NCBI RefSeq assembly: GCF_001590965.1
Contig: NZ_BCTW01000001.1
Location: forward strand, 62,001-126,000
DNA from: Novosphingobium lentum NBRC 107847
Lineage (GTDB): Bacteria > Pseudomonadota > Alphaproteobacteria > Sphingomonadales > Sphingomonadaceae
Reading direction: 5' to 3'
Length of the DNA stretch: 64,000 bases
Within the stretch, counting starts at the first letter, position 1. Each line of letters opens with the position of its first letter. Shown piece by piece: positions 1 to 8,527 of this stretch. A program made the position numbers and the translations under genes. Below the pieces are notes generated by a model that was given only the letters and a program-made list of their open reading frames with translations, did not search any database and was not told the DNA's origin.

Positions 1-261
1 GGCGTCGATGTGGTCACGCTGCTGTTCAAGATCGCCGACACCCCGATGCTGCGCGAAACGCTGGCCCGGCGCGGCATTCCGGTCGAGGCGACCGGTGCGT
101 CGGACACCGCGGCACTGGCGCGCGGCACGATCGACGCGCTGGGGTCCGGCCCGATCTACAACCCGGACGAAACATCGCCCGACGATCCCGTCACCTCCAA
201 CGCCGCGCGGCGCGAACGGGTCTTGGCCAAGAGCGAACTGATGAAATTTTTCTACGGATGA
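1..261 (+). CDS. SDR family oxidoreductase, C-terminal fragment
   Basis: This is the last 86 codons of a gene whose start lies before the window; the frame is open from base 1 to the TGA at 259-261. The tail resembles the C-terminal part of short-chain dehydrogenases, with a DTP-x-LR stretch after a beta strand, a GPIYN segment and a closing RRERVL helix. The Rossmann and YxxxK motifs would lie upstream, so the family call rests on the tail only. It is co-directional with the LLM gene 47 bases downstream and probably shares its transcript. Confidence 0.6.
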   Translation, partial: GVDVVTLLFKIADTPMLRETLARRGIPVEATGASDTAALARGTIDALGSGPIYNPDETSPDDPVTSNAARRERVLAKSELMKFFYG

Positions 262-308
262 CCGGCAGCATGGCAGCCGTCTGACCAGCCGCTTGTGGGA
301 GAGCCTCG

Positions 309-1199
309 ATGAAAATTGGCGTAAGCAGGCCGTTCGCCGATCCGGGCGTGCCGATCAACGATGTCGATATGGGCGAGATCGGGCGGCTGGCCGAACAGAT
401 CGGGTTCGACTGGCTGACCACCGGGCATCACACGGTCCGTCCGATCCGCGAGGAGATCAAGGGTCCGCACACCCATGGCGTGCCGTTCTACCAGGACCCG
501 CTGATCGGCGCGGCGCGCGCGACCGCGCTGACCACCCGGCTCGAAGTGTCGACCGGCGTGCTGATCATGCCGATGAAGCATCCGGTCGACGTGGCCAAGC
601 AGGTCGCCTCGATCGATGCCTACAGCAACGGGCGGTTCCTGCTGGGGCTGGGCACGGGGGGTGCCAGCCGGATCGAGATCGAGGCCAGCGGCGGCAGCTT
701 CGAACGGCGCTGGGACTATACCATGGAAAGCATCGCGGTGATGAAGGGCCTGTGGACCGAGGACGCGTTCGCCTTCGACGGTGACTTCTTCCAGTTTCCC
801 GAAGTGCAGATGTACCCGCGCCCGGTCAGCAAGCCGCACACGCCGATCCTGCTCGGCGGGTACAGCGACGGCGTGCTGAAACGCGTTGGCGAGCACTGCC
901 AGGGCTGGTTGCCCGCCTATGCCGGTACGCGCCTGCTCTCGCTGACGGAAACCGACATGACCGGGCCGGAGCATGTGAAGCAGGGCCGCGCGAAGATCAT
1001 GGCCTATGCGCAGGACGCCGGACGCGATATCGCGCATTTCGAGATCGGCGTGATCCTGGCCCCCGGCGACGACAGCCGCGAGTTGCGCACCATCTACCAA
1101 GACGCCGGAGCAGACCGCCTGGCCTTCAGCCTGCCGCACATCGAAAGCGTCGAAGACGCGCGCATTGCGCTGGAAAAAATCGCGCACAACGTGCTGTGA
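309..1199 (+). CDS. LLM class F420/flavin-dependent oxidoreductase
   Basis: A 296-residue luciferase-like monooxygenase-fold (TIM barrel) protein. It begins with the usual first strand (MKIGVS) and carries the family signature GRFLLGLGTGG at about residues 108-118, followed by the LWT/FPEVQMYPRPV region that shapes the cofactor pocket. Family members use reduced F420 or FMN to reduce or oxygenate a substrate. The complete F420 pathway elsewhere in the window makes F420 the likelier cofactor, but this is inference. GGGAGAG lies ahead of the ATG. The next gene, an MDR quinone reductase, starts 43 bases downstream on the same strand. Confidence 0.87.
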   Translation: MKIGVSRPFADPGVPINDVDMGEIGRLAEQIGFDWLTTGHHTVRPIREEIKGPHTHGVPFYQDPLIGAARATALTTRLEVSTGVLIMPMKHPVDVAKQVASIDAYSNGRFLLGLGTGGASRIEIEASGGSFERRWDYTMESIAVMKGLWTEDAFAFDGDFFQFPEVQMYPRPVSKPHTPILLGGYSDGVLKRVGEHCQGWLPAYAGTRLLSLTETDMTGPEHVKQGRAKIMAYAQDAGRDIAHFEIGVILAPGDDSRELRTIYQDAGADRLAFSLPHIESVEDARIALEKIAHNVL

Positions 1200-1242
1200 A
1201 TCCCTTTCGCCCGATCGCGTCCAGCCGTCACGGAGAATGACC

Positions 1243-2157
1243 ATGAGAGCCATCCAGATCACGGCCTACGGCGATCCCGAAGTCGTCGTCGTCAACGATA
1301 TCCCGGAACCCGGACTGGCCCCCGGGCAGGTGCGCGTCGCCGTCGCGGCGACCGGGGTCAATCCCGTCGACTGGAAAGTGCGCGACGGGTACATGAAGGA
1401 CTACCTTCAGGCCCCCTTTCCCATCACGATCGGCAACGAGATCGCAGGCACCGTCACCGCAGTGGCGGACGGCGTGAGCGGGTTTGCCGTGGGCGACAAG
1501 GTCTATGGGTCGATCGGCCCGGTCGGTGCTTTCGCCGATGTCGTGGCCGTTCCGGCGACCTCGCTCGCCCACGCGCCCGCCAGCCTGTCGATGGTCGAAG
1601 CGGGCGCGCTGCCGGTTGCGGTCGTCACGGCGCAGTCCGCGCTCGATGCAGGGCAGGTCGGCCCGGGAACGCGCGTTCTGGTCCATGCCGCCGCTGGCGG
1701 TGTGGCCAGCATATTCATCCAGCTCGCCAAGGCGCTGGGTGCCGAAGTCACCGCGCTCACCTCGCCCGCCACGATGGACTTCGTGCGCGGCCTGGGCGCG
1801 GACCACGTGATCGACCGCACCACGGCCTACGAGCAGGCGATCGGCGATTTCGACATGGTCCTCGATGCGTTCGGCCCACCGGCCATCGCCCGTTCGTGGG
1901 ACTTGCTGAAGCCGGGCGGCATCCTGGTGTCGCTGACCACGCCGCCGGACGAAGCCGAAGCGGCCGGCCACGGCGTGCGCGCGACGATGGTGTTCGGCTC
2001 GGCCAATCCCGCCGCCCTCGGCAATGCCGCCGCGCTGGCCGATGCGGGCAAGCTCAAGGTCACCATCCAGCGCACGTATCCGATGGAACAGGCGGTAGCG
2101 GCGATGGCCGAAGTGGCCGGCGGAAACGTGCGCGGCAAGGTCGTCCTGACATATTGA
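1243..2157 (+). CDS. Zinc-free MDR quinone oxidoreductase
   Basis: A 304-residue medium-chain dehydrogenase/reductase of the zeta-crystallin type, expected to use NADPH to reduce quinones or enones. An N-terminal GroES-like domain (NPVDWKVRDG near 40-49, then the GNEIAG turn) precedes a Rossmann domain with the nucleotide-binding AAAGGVAS at 149-156. The cysteine ligands of zinc alcohol dehydrogenases are absent. The frame stays open upstream into the LLM gene. ATG 1243 is chosen because GGAG at 1232-1235 sits 7 bases before it, whereas ATG 1237 would be almost on top of that site. Confidence 0.87.
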   Translation: MRAIQITAYGDPEVVVVNDIPEPGLAPGQVRVAVAATGVNPVDWKVRDGYMKDYLQAPFPITIGNEIAGTVTAVADGVSGFAVGDKVYGSIGPVGAFADVVAVPATSLAHAPASLSMVEAGALPVAVVTAQSALDAGQVGPGTRVLVHAAAGGVASIFIQLAKALGAEVTALTSPATMDFVRGLGADHVIDRTTAYEQAIGDFDMVLDAFGPPAIARSWDLLKPGGILVSLTTPPDEAEAAGHGVRATMVFGSANPAALGNAAALADAGKLKVTIQRTYPMEQAVAAMAEVAGGNVRGKVVLTY

Positions 2158-2226
2158 CCCGGCAATATCGCACCGCTTCAGGACGAGTCCGTTTCGGTCA
2201 CTCGGTCGCCATTGGAGGATAGTCAG

Positions 2227-3021
2227 ATGGTGCTTCGCCAATCCCGTCGCTTCGATCTTGTCGGCGGCTGCAACTTGCGCGACATCGGCGGGTATCCCAC
2301 CGCCGATGGCCGTCGGGTGCGGCACGGCGTGCTCTATCGCTCGGGCGTGCTGACCTACCTGACGCCCGCCGATCACGAGGCGATCGCGCCGGCCGGGATC
2401 CGCACCATCATCGACCTGCGCCGCGATGACGAGATTACAGTCGAGCCCACGACATGGGCCGGCCCGGCGCGCAACCTGTCGTGGCAGCTCGATGAATCGA
2501 TCGCGTCGTCGCAACGCGGCGCGCCGTGGGAACATGCGGCGACGGGTGCGGAAGCCCGGGAATGGCTGATCCGGTCCTATCCGACCATGAAGGACTGGCT
2601 GGTCCGCCCGTTGCGCGGCCTGTTCGACGCGGTGCTGGACGACGAGACGCCGGTGCTGTTCCACTGTGCGGCGGGCAAGGACCGCACCGGGTTTTGCGCG
2701 GCCATGGTGTTGGGCCTGGTCGGCGTGGGCGAAGACGCGATCCTGACGGACTATGCGCTGACCAACACCGAGGTCGATCTTTATGCCTTCACCGTCACGC
2801 ATCGCGCGGCCGGCATGGGCCTGACCGATGGCGAGCATCCGTTCGAGAAGATGCAGCCGGACGTGCGCGATGCCCTGATGTGCGCCGACCCGGCCTACCT
2901 CAAGTCCGCGCTCGACAGCGTGGTCGCGGCGCACGGTTCCATCGCGGGCTATGCGCGCGAGGCGCTGGGCCTGGACGATGCCCGGATCGCCGCCATCCGC
3001 GAGCGCTTGCTGGAAGCGTAG
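2227..3021 (+). CDS. Tyrosine-protein phosphatase family protein
   Basis: A 264-residue protein of the bacterial tyrosine/dual-specificity phosphatase family (Y_phosphatase3, like mycobacterial PtpB). The P-loop HCAAGKDRTG at 146-155 supplies the nucleophile Cys147 and the phosphate-binding Arg153 (CX5R). The N-terminal NLRDIGGY and RSG segments are also typical. ATG 2227 follows GGAGG at 2214-2218 with 8 bases between, which is better than an in-frame TTG at 2212 that overlaps the ribosome site. Its substrate could be a phosphoprotein, a phosphoinositide or a small phosphorylated metabolite; the kinase-fold proteins nearby make the last worth considering. Confidence 0.85.
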   Translation: MVLRQSRRFDLVGGCNLRDIGGYPTADGRRVRHGVLYRSGVLTYLTPADHEAIAPAGIRTIIDLRRDDEITVEPTTWAGPARNLSWQLDESIASSQRGAPWEHAATGAEAREWLIRSYPTMKDWLVRPLRGLFDAVLDDETPVLFHCAAGKDRTGFCAAMVLGLVGVGEDAILTDYALTNTEVDLYAFTVTHRAAGMGLTDGEHPFEKMQPDVRDALMCADPAYLKSALDSVVAAHGSIAGYAREALGLDDARIAAIRERLLEA

Positions 3022-3062
3022 AGCGGGTCCCGGAACATCCGCAACAAGACCCGCTCATCTTT
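3021..3062. terminator. Convergent intrinsic terminator
   Basis: A perfect 9-base stem (GAGCGGGTC at 3021-3029 with GACCCGCTC at 3048-3056, 18-base loop) is followed by ATCTTT. It overlaps the stop codon of the phosphatase gene and faces the end of the aldehyde dehydrogenase gene on the other strand. Confidence 0.55.
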
Positions 3063-3076
3063 AGCCTGTCGCAGGT

Positions 3077-4564
3077 TCAGCGTCCGACCGGGTAGGTGAT
3101 GGTCTTTTCCTGCTGGAATTCGCGCAGCCAGTCGGCGCCGTATTCGCGCCCGATGCCCGACCGCTTGTAGCCGCCGAACGGGGCATAGGCCATTTTCCCG
3201 ATGCCGCCGTTGATCGCGACGTTGCCGGTGCGCAGCTGCAGCGACATTTCATAGGCCTTGGCGGAATCGGCAGTCATGATCGCGCCGTTCAGGCCATAGC
3301 GCGATTCATTCGCGATCCGCACCGCCTCGTCGTCGGTGTCGAAGCCGATGACGCATCCGACCGGGCCGAACACTTCTTCCTGCGCAATCGTGGAGCGGTT
3401 ATCGACATTGTCGAACAGCGTGATGTCCACGAAGAACCCCTTGGGCAGCCCGGCAGGGCGGGTGCCACCCAACGCCAGCGTCGCCCCGCCATCGCGACCT
3501 GCCTGGATCAGCCGCTCGACCTTGGCGCGCTGGCTCTCGCGGATCAGCGGGCCCATCAGCACGCTGGGGTCGGACGGATCGCCGACCTTGAAGTGCCCAG
3601 CGACCGCCTTCGCCGTCTCGACGAAACGCGCGCGAACCGCATTGTGAACCAGGAAGCGCGTGGTGATCGCGCAGCCCTGCCCGGCATTCACGGTCAGCAC
3701 CATGATCGCCATGGCGGCGGCGGCTTCGACATCGGCATCTTCGCGCACGATCATCGCGGACTTGCCGCCCAGTTCCAGATGGACGCGCTTCAGCGTGGGC
3801 GCCGCCTGTCCCATGATCGCCGCCCCGACCGCTTCGGACCCGGTGAACGTCACCATGTCCACGCGCGGATCGGTGGTCAGCATCGAACCCACGTCGGGCC
3901 CGCCGGTGATCACGTTGAGCACGCCGCGCGGCAAGCCGATTTCGTCCGCGATCTGGCCCAGCAGCAGCGCGGAATAAGGCGTGAACGGCGAAGGCTTGAG
4001 GATCAGGCTGTTGCCGGCCAGCAGCGCCGGGGTCACTTTGGCGAGGTTGAGCAGGAACGGAAAGTTGTAGCCGGTGATGCCGGAGACCACGCCAACCGGC
4101 TCGCGCACCACGGTGCCGCCGCCCAGGATGCGCGGGCCCGCCGGATTGATCATGTTGGCGTTGGACGCCACCGGAAGCTGGCGGGGTTCCTCGCGCAGCG
4201 AATAATCGATCGCCGATTGCAGGTGCTCCAGCGGGGCATCGACCTGCACGTTGCGGGTCACCGCTTGCGCGCAGCCCACTTCCTTGAGGATCAGGTCCAC
4301 GATCTGGCCGCGCCGCGCATACAAGGCGTCGTGGAACTTCTGCATGATGGCGGTGCGCTCGGCCTGCGCCATCCGCGGCCACGGCCCGTTCTCGAACGCC
4401 TCGAACGACGACGCGATAGCCGCCTCGGCCGCGCTGGCATCGCCGACCGGCGCTTCGCCGATGACCTCTTCGGTGGCGGGATTGAGCACCGCCTCGCGGT
4501 CAGCCGCCGCGAGCCATTCGCCATTGATGTACAGGCGTTCGATATCGGTAAAGGGAATGGTCAT
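3077..4564 (-). CDS. NAD(P)-dependent aldehyde dehydrogenase
   Basis: A 495-residue aldehyde dehydrogenase that would oxidise an aldehyde to the acid. The oxyanion-hole Asn167 (GYNFPF), general base Glu264 (LELGGK) and nucleophile Cys298 (NAGQGCAI) are all present. The ATG at 4564 has GAGG about 7 bases upstream; a GTG four codons earlier overlaps that ribosome site. It lies 26 bases downstream of the GMC oxidoreductase gene on the same strand, a pairing that suggests alcohol to aldehyde to acid oxidation of one substrate. The family is broad and the chain length of the substrate cannot be read from sequence. Confidence 0.93.
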   Translation of the reverse strand: MTIPFTDIERLYINGEWLAAADREAVLNPATEEVIGEAPVGDASAAEAAIASSFEAFENGPWPRMAQAERTAIMQKFHDALYARRGQIVDLILKEVGCAQAVTRNVQVDAPLEHLQSAIDYSLREEPRQLPVASNANMINPAGPRILGGGTVVREPVGVVSGITGYNFPFLLNLAKVTPALLAGNSLILKPSPFTPYSALLLGQIADEIGLPRGVLNVITGGPDVGSMLTTDPRVDMVTFTGSEAVGAAIMGQAAPTLKRVHLELGGKSAMIVREDADVEAAAAMAIMVLTVNAGQGCAITTRFLVHNAVRARFVETAKAVAGHFKVGDPSDPSVLMGPLIRESQRAKVERLIQAGRDGGATLALGGTRPAGLPKGFFVDITLFDNVDNRSTIAQEEVFGPVGCVIGFDTDDEAVRIANESRYGLNGAIMTADSAKAYEMSLQLRTGNVAINGGIGKMAYAPFGGYKRSGIGREYGADWLREFQQEKTITYPVGR

Positions 4565-4590
4565 GGGTCGCCTCACGGGATTTCGAGGAA

Positions 4591-6219
4591 TTACGGGGCC
4601 TGAACGGCGTGCTGGGTCTGGAGGATGATTTCGGCCGCGCGCAGCCCGACGGCCATCGCCGGAGCGTTGGTGTTACCGGACACCAGCGTCGGGAAGATCG
4701 AGGTGTCGCACACGCGCAGTCCGCTCACGCCGCGCACGCGCAACTGGGGGTCGCACACCGATTGCTCGTCCGCGCCCATCCGGCAGGTGCCCGCGATGTG
4801 GAACGCGGTCCCGCCCAGCGCCACCGCGTTCTGGAGGATGTCGTCGTCGGTCTTGACCATGCCGCCGGGGAACTGTTCCTCGACGATCCACGGCTTCAGC
4901 GCGGGCTGCTGGCCCAAGGCGCGCAGCCAGCGGAACAGCGAGACGGCGGTGATCCGGTCGATCTCGGCGGAAAAGTGGTTGGCGTCGATGAACGGCTGCG
5001 CATCGGGATCGGCGGACTGGATGCGCACCTCGCCCTGGCTCTCGGGCCGGGTGAAATAGCCCAGAATGGTCAGGCCGTGGTGCTTGTCCGGGACCACGCC
5101 CTTGTCGGTCTGGTTCAGCGAATACAGGCTTACGCCGATCTGCACGTCGGCATGTTCCAGCTCGGGACGGCTCTTGATGAAGCCGCCGACCTCGTGCGCC
5201 CCGTGGGTCAGCGCACCTTTGGCGAGGAGACCATACTGCAGCACCGACTTGAGCAGGCCGAGCCCCTGGTAGTTCAGGTTCATGCTGTCACCGGTCACGC
5301 GGTAGACCGTCTGGAGATAGCGATGTTCGCGCAAGTTGCGGCCGACGTCGGGGGAGTCGACGATCACCGGCACGCCTGCGGCGCGCAACACCGCCTCGGG
5401 TCCGATGCCCGAAAGCTGGAGCAGCTTGGGCGAATGCACCGCACCCGCCGACAGGATCACCTCGCGTGCGCCGACGAAGCGGGTGCCGTTCTTGTCGCGC
5501 AACGTCACCCCGGTAACGCGGTGGTCCTCGATCTCCACCTTGAGCACGTCGGTTTCAACAAGGACGTCGAGATTGCTGCGGCTGCGCGCGGCCTTGAGGA
5601 AGCCCTTGGCCGAGCTGACGCGCTTGCCCTTGTCGATGTTGCGGGTCTGGTAGCCAAGACCGCCTTCGCGCACGACATCGACATCGTTGACGTCGGCCAC
5701 GCGCGCCACGCCCATCTGCTGCCCGGCGGTCAGCACCGCCTCGCACAGACCGTTGTGCGTGGGATGCACGCTCACGTGGATCGGACCGCCGGTCCCGCGC
5801 CATTCGGCCGCGCCCAGTTCGTGGTCTTCCAGCTCGACGAAGCAGCGCCCGATCTCGTCCCAGCCCCAGCCGGTGCAGCCCGCAGCCTCCCAGCCATCGT
5901 AGTCCAGCGGGGCTCCGCGAATGTAGACCATGCCGTTGACCGCGCTGGACCCGCCGACCGCCCTGCCCTTGAGCCACATCTCGGACGGCTTGTTGCCACC
6001 GGGCGAAACGTCATAGGACCAGACATGCGGATTGCGCGGATCGAGCAGTTTGCCGATGCCGCGCGGCATGGCGATCAGCGGGCTGGTATCGTCCGGCCCG
6101 CTTTCGACCAGCAGCACGCGCGTTGCGGGATCGGCCGACAGCCGGTTGGCCAGCACGCAACCGGACGAGCCGGCTCCGACGATGATGTAATCGTACATGT
6201 CCACCGCTGCATCGTTCAT
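4591..6219 (-). CDS. GMC family FAD-dependent alcohol oxidoreductase
   Basis: A 542-residue glucose-methanol-choline oxidoreductase resembling choline and polyethylene-glycol dehydrogenases. The FAD-binding GAGSSG is at 15-20, the GMC signature around GRAVGGSSAVNG is present, and the C-terminal catalytic region has His474 in FHIAGTCRMG with the Asn-rich SGNTNAP about 40 residues later. There is no signal peptide, so it is probably cytoplasmic or membrane-associated. Together with the downstream aldehyde dehydrogenase it likely oxidises a primary alcohol. A TetR gene lies upstream on the same strand, 152 bases away. Confidence 0.93.
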   Translation of the reverse strand: MNDAAVDMYDYIIVGAGSSGCVLANRLSADPATRVLLVESGPDDTSPLIAMPRGIGKLLDPRNPHVWSYDVSPGGNKPSEMWLKGRAVGGSSAVNGMVYIRGAPLDYDGWEAAGCTGWGWDEIGRCFVELEDHELGAAEWRGTGGPIHVSVHPTHNGLCEAVLTAGQQMGVARVADVNDVDVVREGGLGYQTRNIDKGKRVSSAKGFLKAARSRSNLDVLVETDVLKVEIEDHRVTGVTLRDKNGTRFVGAREVILSAGAVHSPKLLQLSGIGPEAVLRAAGVPVIVDSPDVGRNLREHRYLQTVYRVTGDSMNLNYQGLGLLKSVLQYGLLAKGALTHGAHEVGGFIKSRPELEHADVQIGVSLYSLNQTDKGVVPDKHHGLTILGYFTRPESQGEVRIQSADPDAQPFIDANHFSAEIDRITAVSLFRWLRALGQQPALKPWIVEEQFPGGMVKTDDDILQNAVALGGTAFHIAGTCRMGADEQSVCDPQLRVRGVSGLRVCDTSIFPTLVSGNTNAPAMAVGLRAAEIILQTQHAVQAP

Positions 6220-6238
6220 GCGAACTGATCCTCTCGAA

Positions 6239-6258
6239 GCGGGGCGCGCGCGCCCCGC
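6239..6258. promoter_or_regulatory. 20-base GC palindrome upstream of the GMC gene
   Basis: A perfect palindrome (outer half GCGGGGCGCG) whose near edge lies 19 bases upstream of the GMC start codon at 6219. It could be an operator for the adjacent TetR or a hairpin in the leader. Its simple GC alternation means chance is a real alternative. Confidence 0.35.
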
Positions 6259-6371
6259 GTGCCGGACTCGTCCTCATACGGGGACGATTCGTCCATGCTC
6301 TGCGACCCCATGACGGTCAATAAGTGAAACTGCAAGTCCCATCTTTGCATGCCACGCTCTGCGACGCGGTT

Positions 6372-6929
6372 TTACGCGGCGGCACCGCCATCGACGGCGC
6401 CGATCCCCCGCAATATCAGGGCGAACGCACGGTCGAAAATGGCGTCGCTGGTGGAAAAATCGCCGCCTTGGGCCGCGCCGATCATGGTGCAGGCAATCAG
6501 GATGTCTTCCAGCGCGACATCGGCGCGGAGCAGCCCTGCGGCGCGTGCCCGCGCGATCGGCTCGGCAAAAGTGGCGGCGGTTTCGCGCGATACCTGCAGC
6601 ATCATCGCCTTCCCCGCCGGGCTGGCGAGCAGCGAATCGTCCATCGCGCGGTAGATGAACGTCAGCCTTGCAACGGTGCGCATCAGTCCGAACAAGGCAT
6701 CGGGCCGGTCGCCCAGTCTGCGGCATTCCTCGGCAATCACGTGCTGTTCCGCCGCCTGCACCGCGCGGATCAGGTCGAGCCGATCGGCAAAGTTGCGGAA
6801 CAGCGTGCTGCGTCCGACACCGGCTTTTACGGCGATTTCCTCAAGCGAGACATCGGCGACGCCGGCGCGGAAGTATTCGCGCGCCACCGCAATCAGCCGT
6901 TCCCGATTGCGTGCGGCGTCCTTGCGCAT
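6372..6929 (-). CDS. TetR/AcrR family transcriptional regulator
   Basis: A 185-residue one-component repressor-type regulator. The N-terminal DNA-binding domain shows the TetR helix-turn-helix at about 28-48 (SLEEIAVKAGVGRSTLF). The all-alpha C-terminal half would bind the ligand. The frame extends 53 codons upstream through low-quality sequence; ATG 6929 is chosen because MRKDAARNRERL is the normal beginning of a TetR domain. It sits between the GMC/ALDH pair and P450 genes, all on the minus strand, so either could be its target. The 128 bases between its start and the P450 stop show no clear operator. Confidence 0.87.
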   Translation of the reverse strand: MRKDAARNRERLIAVAREYFRAGVADVSLEEIAVKAGVGRSTLFRNFADRLDLIRAVQAAEQHVIAEECRRLGDRPDALFGLMRTVARLTFIYRAMDDSLLASPAGKAMMLQVSRETAATFAEPIARARAAGLLRADVALEDILIACTMIGAAQGGDFSTSDAIFDRAFALILRGIGAVDGGAAA

Positions 6930-7056
6930 CGCGCTCCCTACCCTTGGCCTCGACCGCGGGTCCGACACCGGACCCGCCCCCCTCGGCGCGCGCTGGCTTA
7001 CCGACGCGCTGCGGTCAAGACAATGCAGGGCCGCAGCACGCTGCGCCGCCACGCGA

Positions 7057-8277
7057 TCAGCCCCACTGCAACTCGAGTTCGGGAACATGCATGATGTTGC
7101 CCACGAAGTACGACACCTTGAACCCGTCCTTGATGCGGAATTCGGGCACCGACGTCAGGAATTCCTCGATCGCGATCTGCATTTCCATCCGCGCCAGGTG
7201 CATGCCCAGGCATTTGTGGATGCCGCCGCCAAGCGAGATGTGCGGCGCCTTGCGATCGAACCGGACCAGTTCCGGCTGGTCGTAATAGGTCGGATCATAA
7301 CCGGTGATCGGGGTCGCGACCGAGATGTATTCGCCGGGCATGATCTTCTGGCCCCGGATCTCGATTTCCTTGGCGGCGATGCGGAACGCCGTGACCGGGG
7401 CGTAGGCGCGCAGATATTCTTCCACGGCGGTCACGATCAAACCGGGCTTTTCGCGCAGCTCGCGCTGGCGTTCGGGATAGCGCGCCAGATGGCAGAAGAT
7501 GTTGCCGAGCAGCGACGTCACCGTGTCCAGCCCGCCGAGGTAGAGGTTGAAGCAGTGGCCGAACACTTCGGTCACGTTCCACTTGCGCCCATCGACCTCG
7601 TTATCGAAAATGTGGCTGATATAATCGTCGCCCGGGTTCTTCTGGCGCTCCTCGATCACGCCCATCAGGTAGGCCTTGACCTTGCGCACGGCGTTGCCGC
7701 GCACTTCCCAGTCATTGGTGTGGAGCATTTCCTTTTCCCACACCAGGAACTCGGCCATGCGGTCCTGCGGCAGGTCGAGCAGGTCGAGGACGATGTTGAT
7801 CGGATACTTCTCCGAAAACTCGTCGACGAAATCGCACGTGCCGCGATCCTTGAACTTGTCGATCAGCGTCCGCGCGCGTTCGCGCACCTGATCGCGCAGG
7901 GCCGCCATCTTCTGCGGCGCGAACTTGGGATTGAGCGCCGCACGATAGGCGGTATGGATCGGCGGATCGGCCTCGGTCGGGATCACCAGCCAGTCCTCGC
8001 CGATGTTCTGCGCCCACTTGCCCATCCCGTTCTTGGTGAAATTGTCGGGATCGCGCAGCATCGTCATGGTGTCTTCGTAGCCGGTCAGCAGCCAGCCGGG
8101 CTGGTCGCCGGGGAAGATGTTGGTGACATACGAGATCGGCGGCAGGGTGGCCTGCAACTGCGGGATCATCGTTTCCTGCGGACACTCGTCAACCCGCTGG
8201 CGGGCGTAGAGGGGCAGGGTCACGACCAGTTCTTCGGGAACATGGGCGGGGCGCGCTGCGGCGGTTGCGGTGGCCAC
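7057..8277 (-). CDS. Cytochrome P450
   Basis: A 406-residue soluble bacterial P450, expected to hydroxylate a hydrophobic substrate with electrons from a ferredoxin. The heme thiolate is Cys356 in LGGGIHKCLG; the first position is Leu where most P450s have Phe. The I-helix reads GGLDTV and the K-helix EEYLR supplies ExxR. The start is GTG 8277: GAGGAG lies 7 bases upstream and no good ATG exists nearby, although the frame is open for a further 148 codons. It is divergent from the KstD-like flavoprotein gene with a 250-base shared control region. The ferredoxin at 38840 is a candidate partner. Confidence 0.9.
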   Translation of the reverse strand: MATATAAARPAHVPEELVVTLPLYARQRVDECPQETMIPQLQATLPPISYVTNIFPGDQPGWLLTGYEDTMTMLRDPDNFTKNGMGKWAQNIGEDWLVIPTEADPPIHTAYRAALNPKFAPQKMAALRDQVRERARTLIDKFKDRGTCDFVDEFSEKYPINIVLDLLDLPQDRMAEFLVWEKEMLHTNDWEVRGNAVRKVKAYLMGVIEERQKNPGDDYISHIFDNEVDGRKWNVTEVFGHCFNLYLGGLDTVTSLLGNIFCHLARYPERQRELREKPGLIVTAVEEYLRAYAPVTAFRIAAKEIEIRGQKIMPGEYISVATPITGYDPTYYDQPELVRFDRKAPHISLGGGIHKCLGMHLARMEMQIAIEEFLTSVPEFRIKDGFKVSYFVGNIMHVPELELQWG

Positions 8278-8298
8278 GGCAAATCTCCTCAAATCTGC

Positions 8299-8319
8299 AG
8301 CCGATTCTGCGTATCGGCT
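8299..8319. promoter_or_regulatory. Inverted repeat upstream of P450 gene
   Basis: Seven-base arms AGCCGAT (8299-8305) and ATCGGCT (8313-8319) around a 7-base spacer, 22-42 bases upstream of the P450 GTG start. The size and position fit an operator for a TetR-type dimer. The binding protein is unknown. Confidence 0.4.
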
Positions 8320-8441
8320 TGTCCCATCCACCACAGCGCCTCCGGAGCCGCCGACGCCAGCGCAAACATTGTCGCCAGTGCGCCAAATTCTACCCGGCGG
8401 CCGCAGTCCTGCGCTGCGGGGGCACCGCCCGGCCCTAGACA

Positions 8442-8456
8442 ACGATAGGTTTGCGC
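8442..8456 (+). promoter_or_regulatory. Candidate promoter element shared with 28595-28610
   Basis: ACGATAGGTTTGCGC lies 71 bases before the ATG of the KstD-like gene. A near-identical ACGATAGGTTTTGCGC lies 68 bases before the sulfotransferase gene. Conserved sequence at conserved distance suggests a common activator site or promoter. Confidence 0.4.
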
Positions 8457-8527
8457 AACCGCGCGAACGCGCACCACGGCCGCAGGTTGCCGGGAGAACG
8501 ACGTCGCCGGCTGCCGGGAGATCGACT

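Noticed and set aside
1-261. Calling the first fragment a pseudogene
   Set aside because: It is cut by the window edge, and the frame is open to base 1 with a normal stop.
252-1262. Long open frame antisense to the first LLM gene
   Set aside because: Arg/His/Asp-rich product typical of the antisense frame of a GC-rich gene; no family motif. Many similar frames across the window were left out for the same reason.
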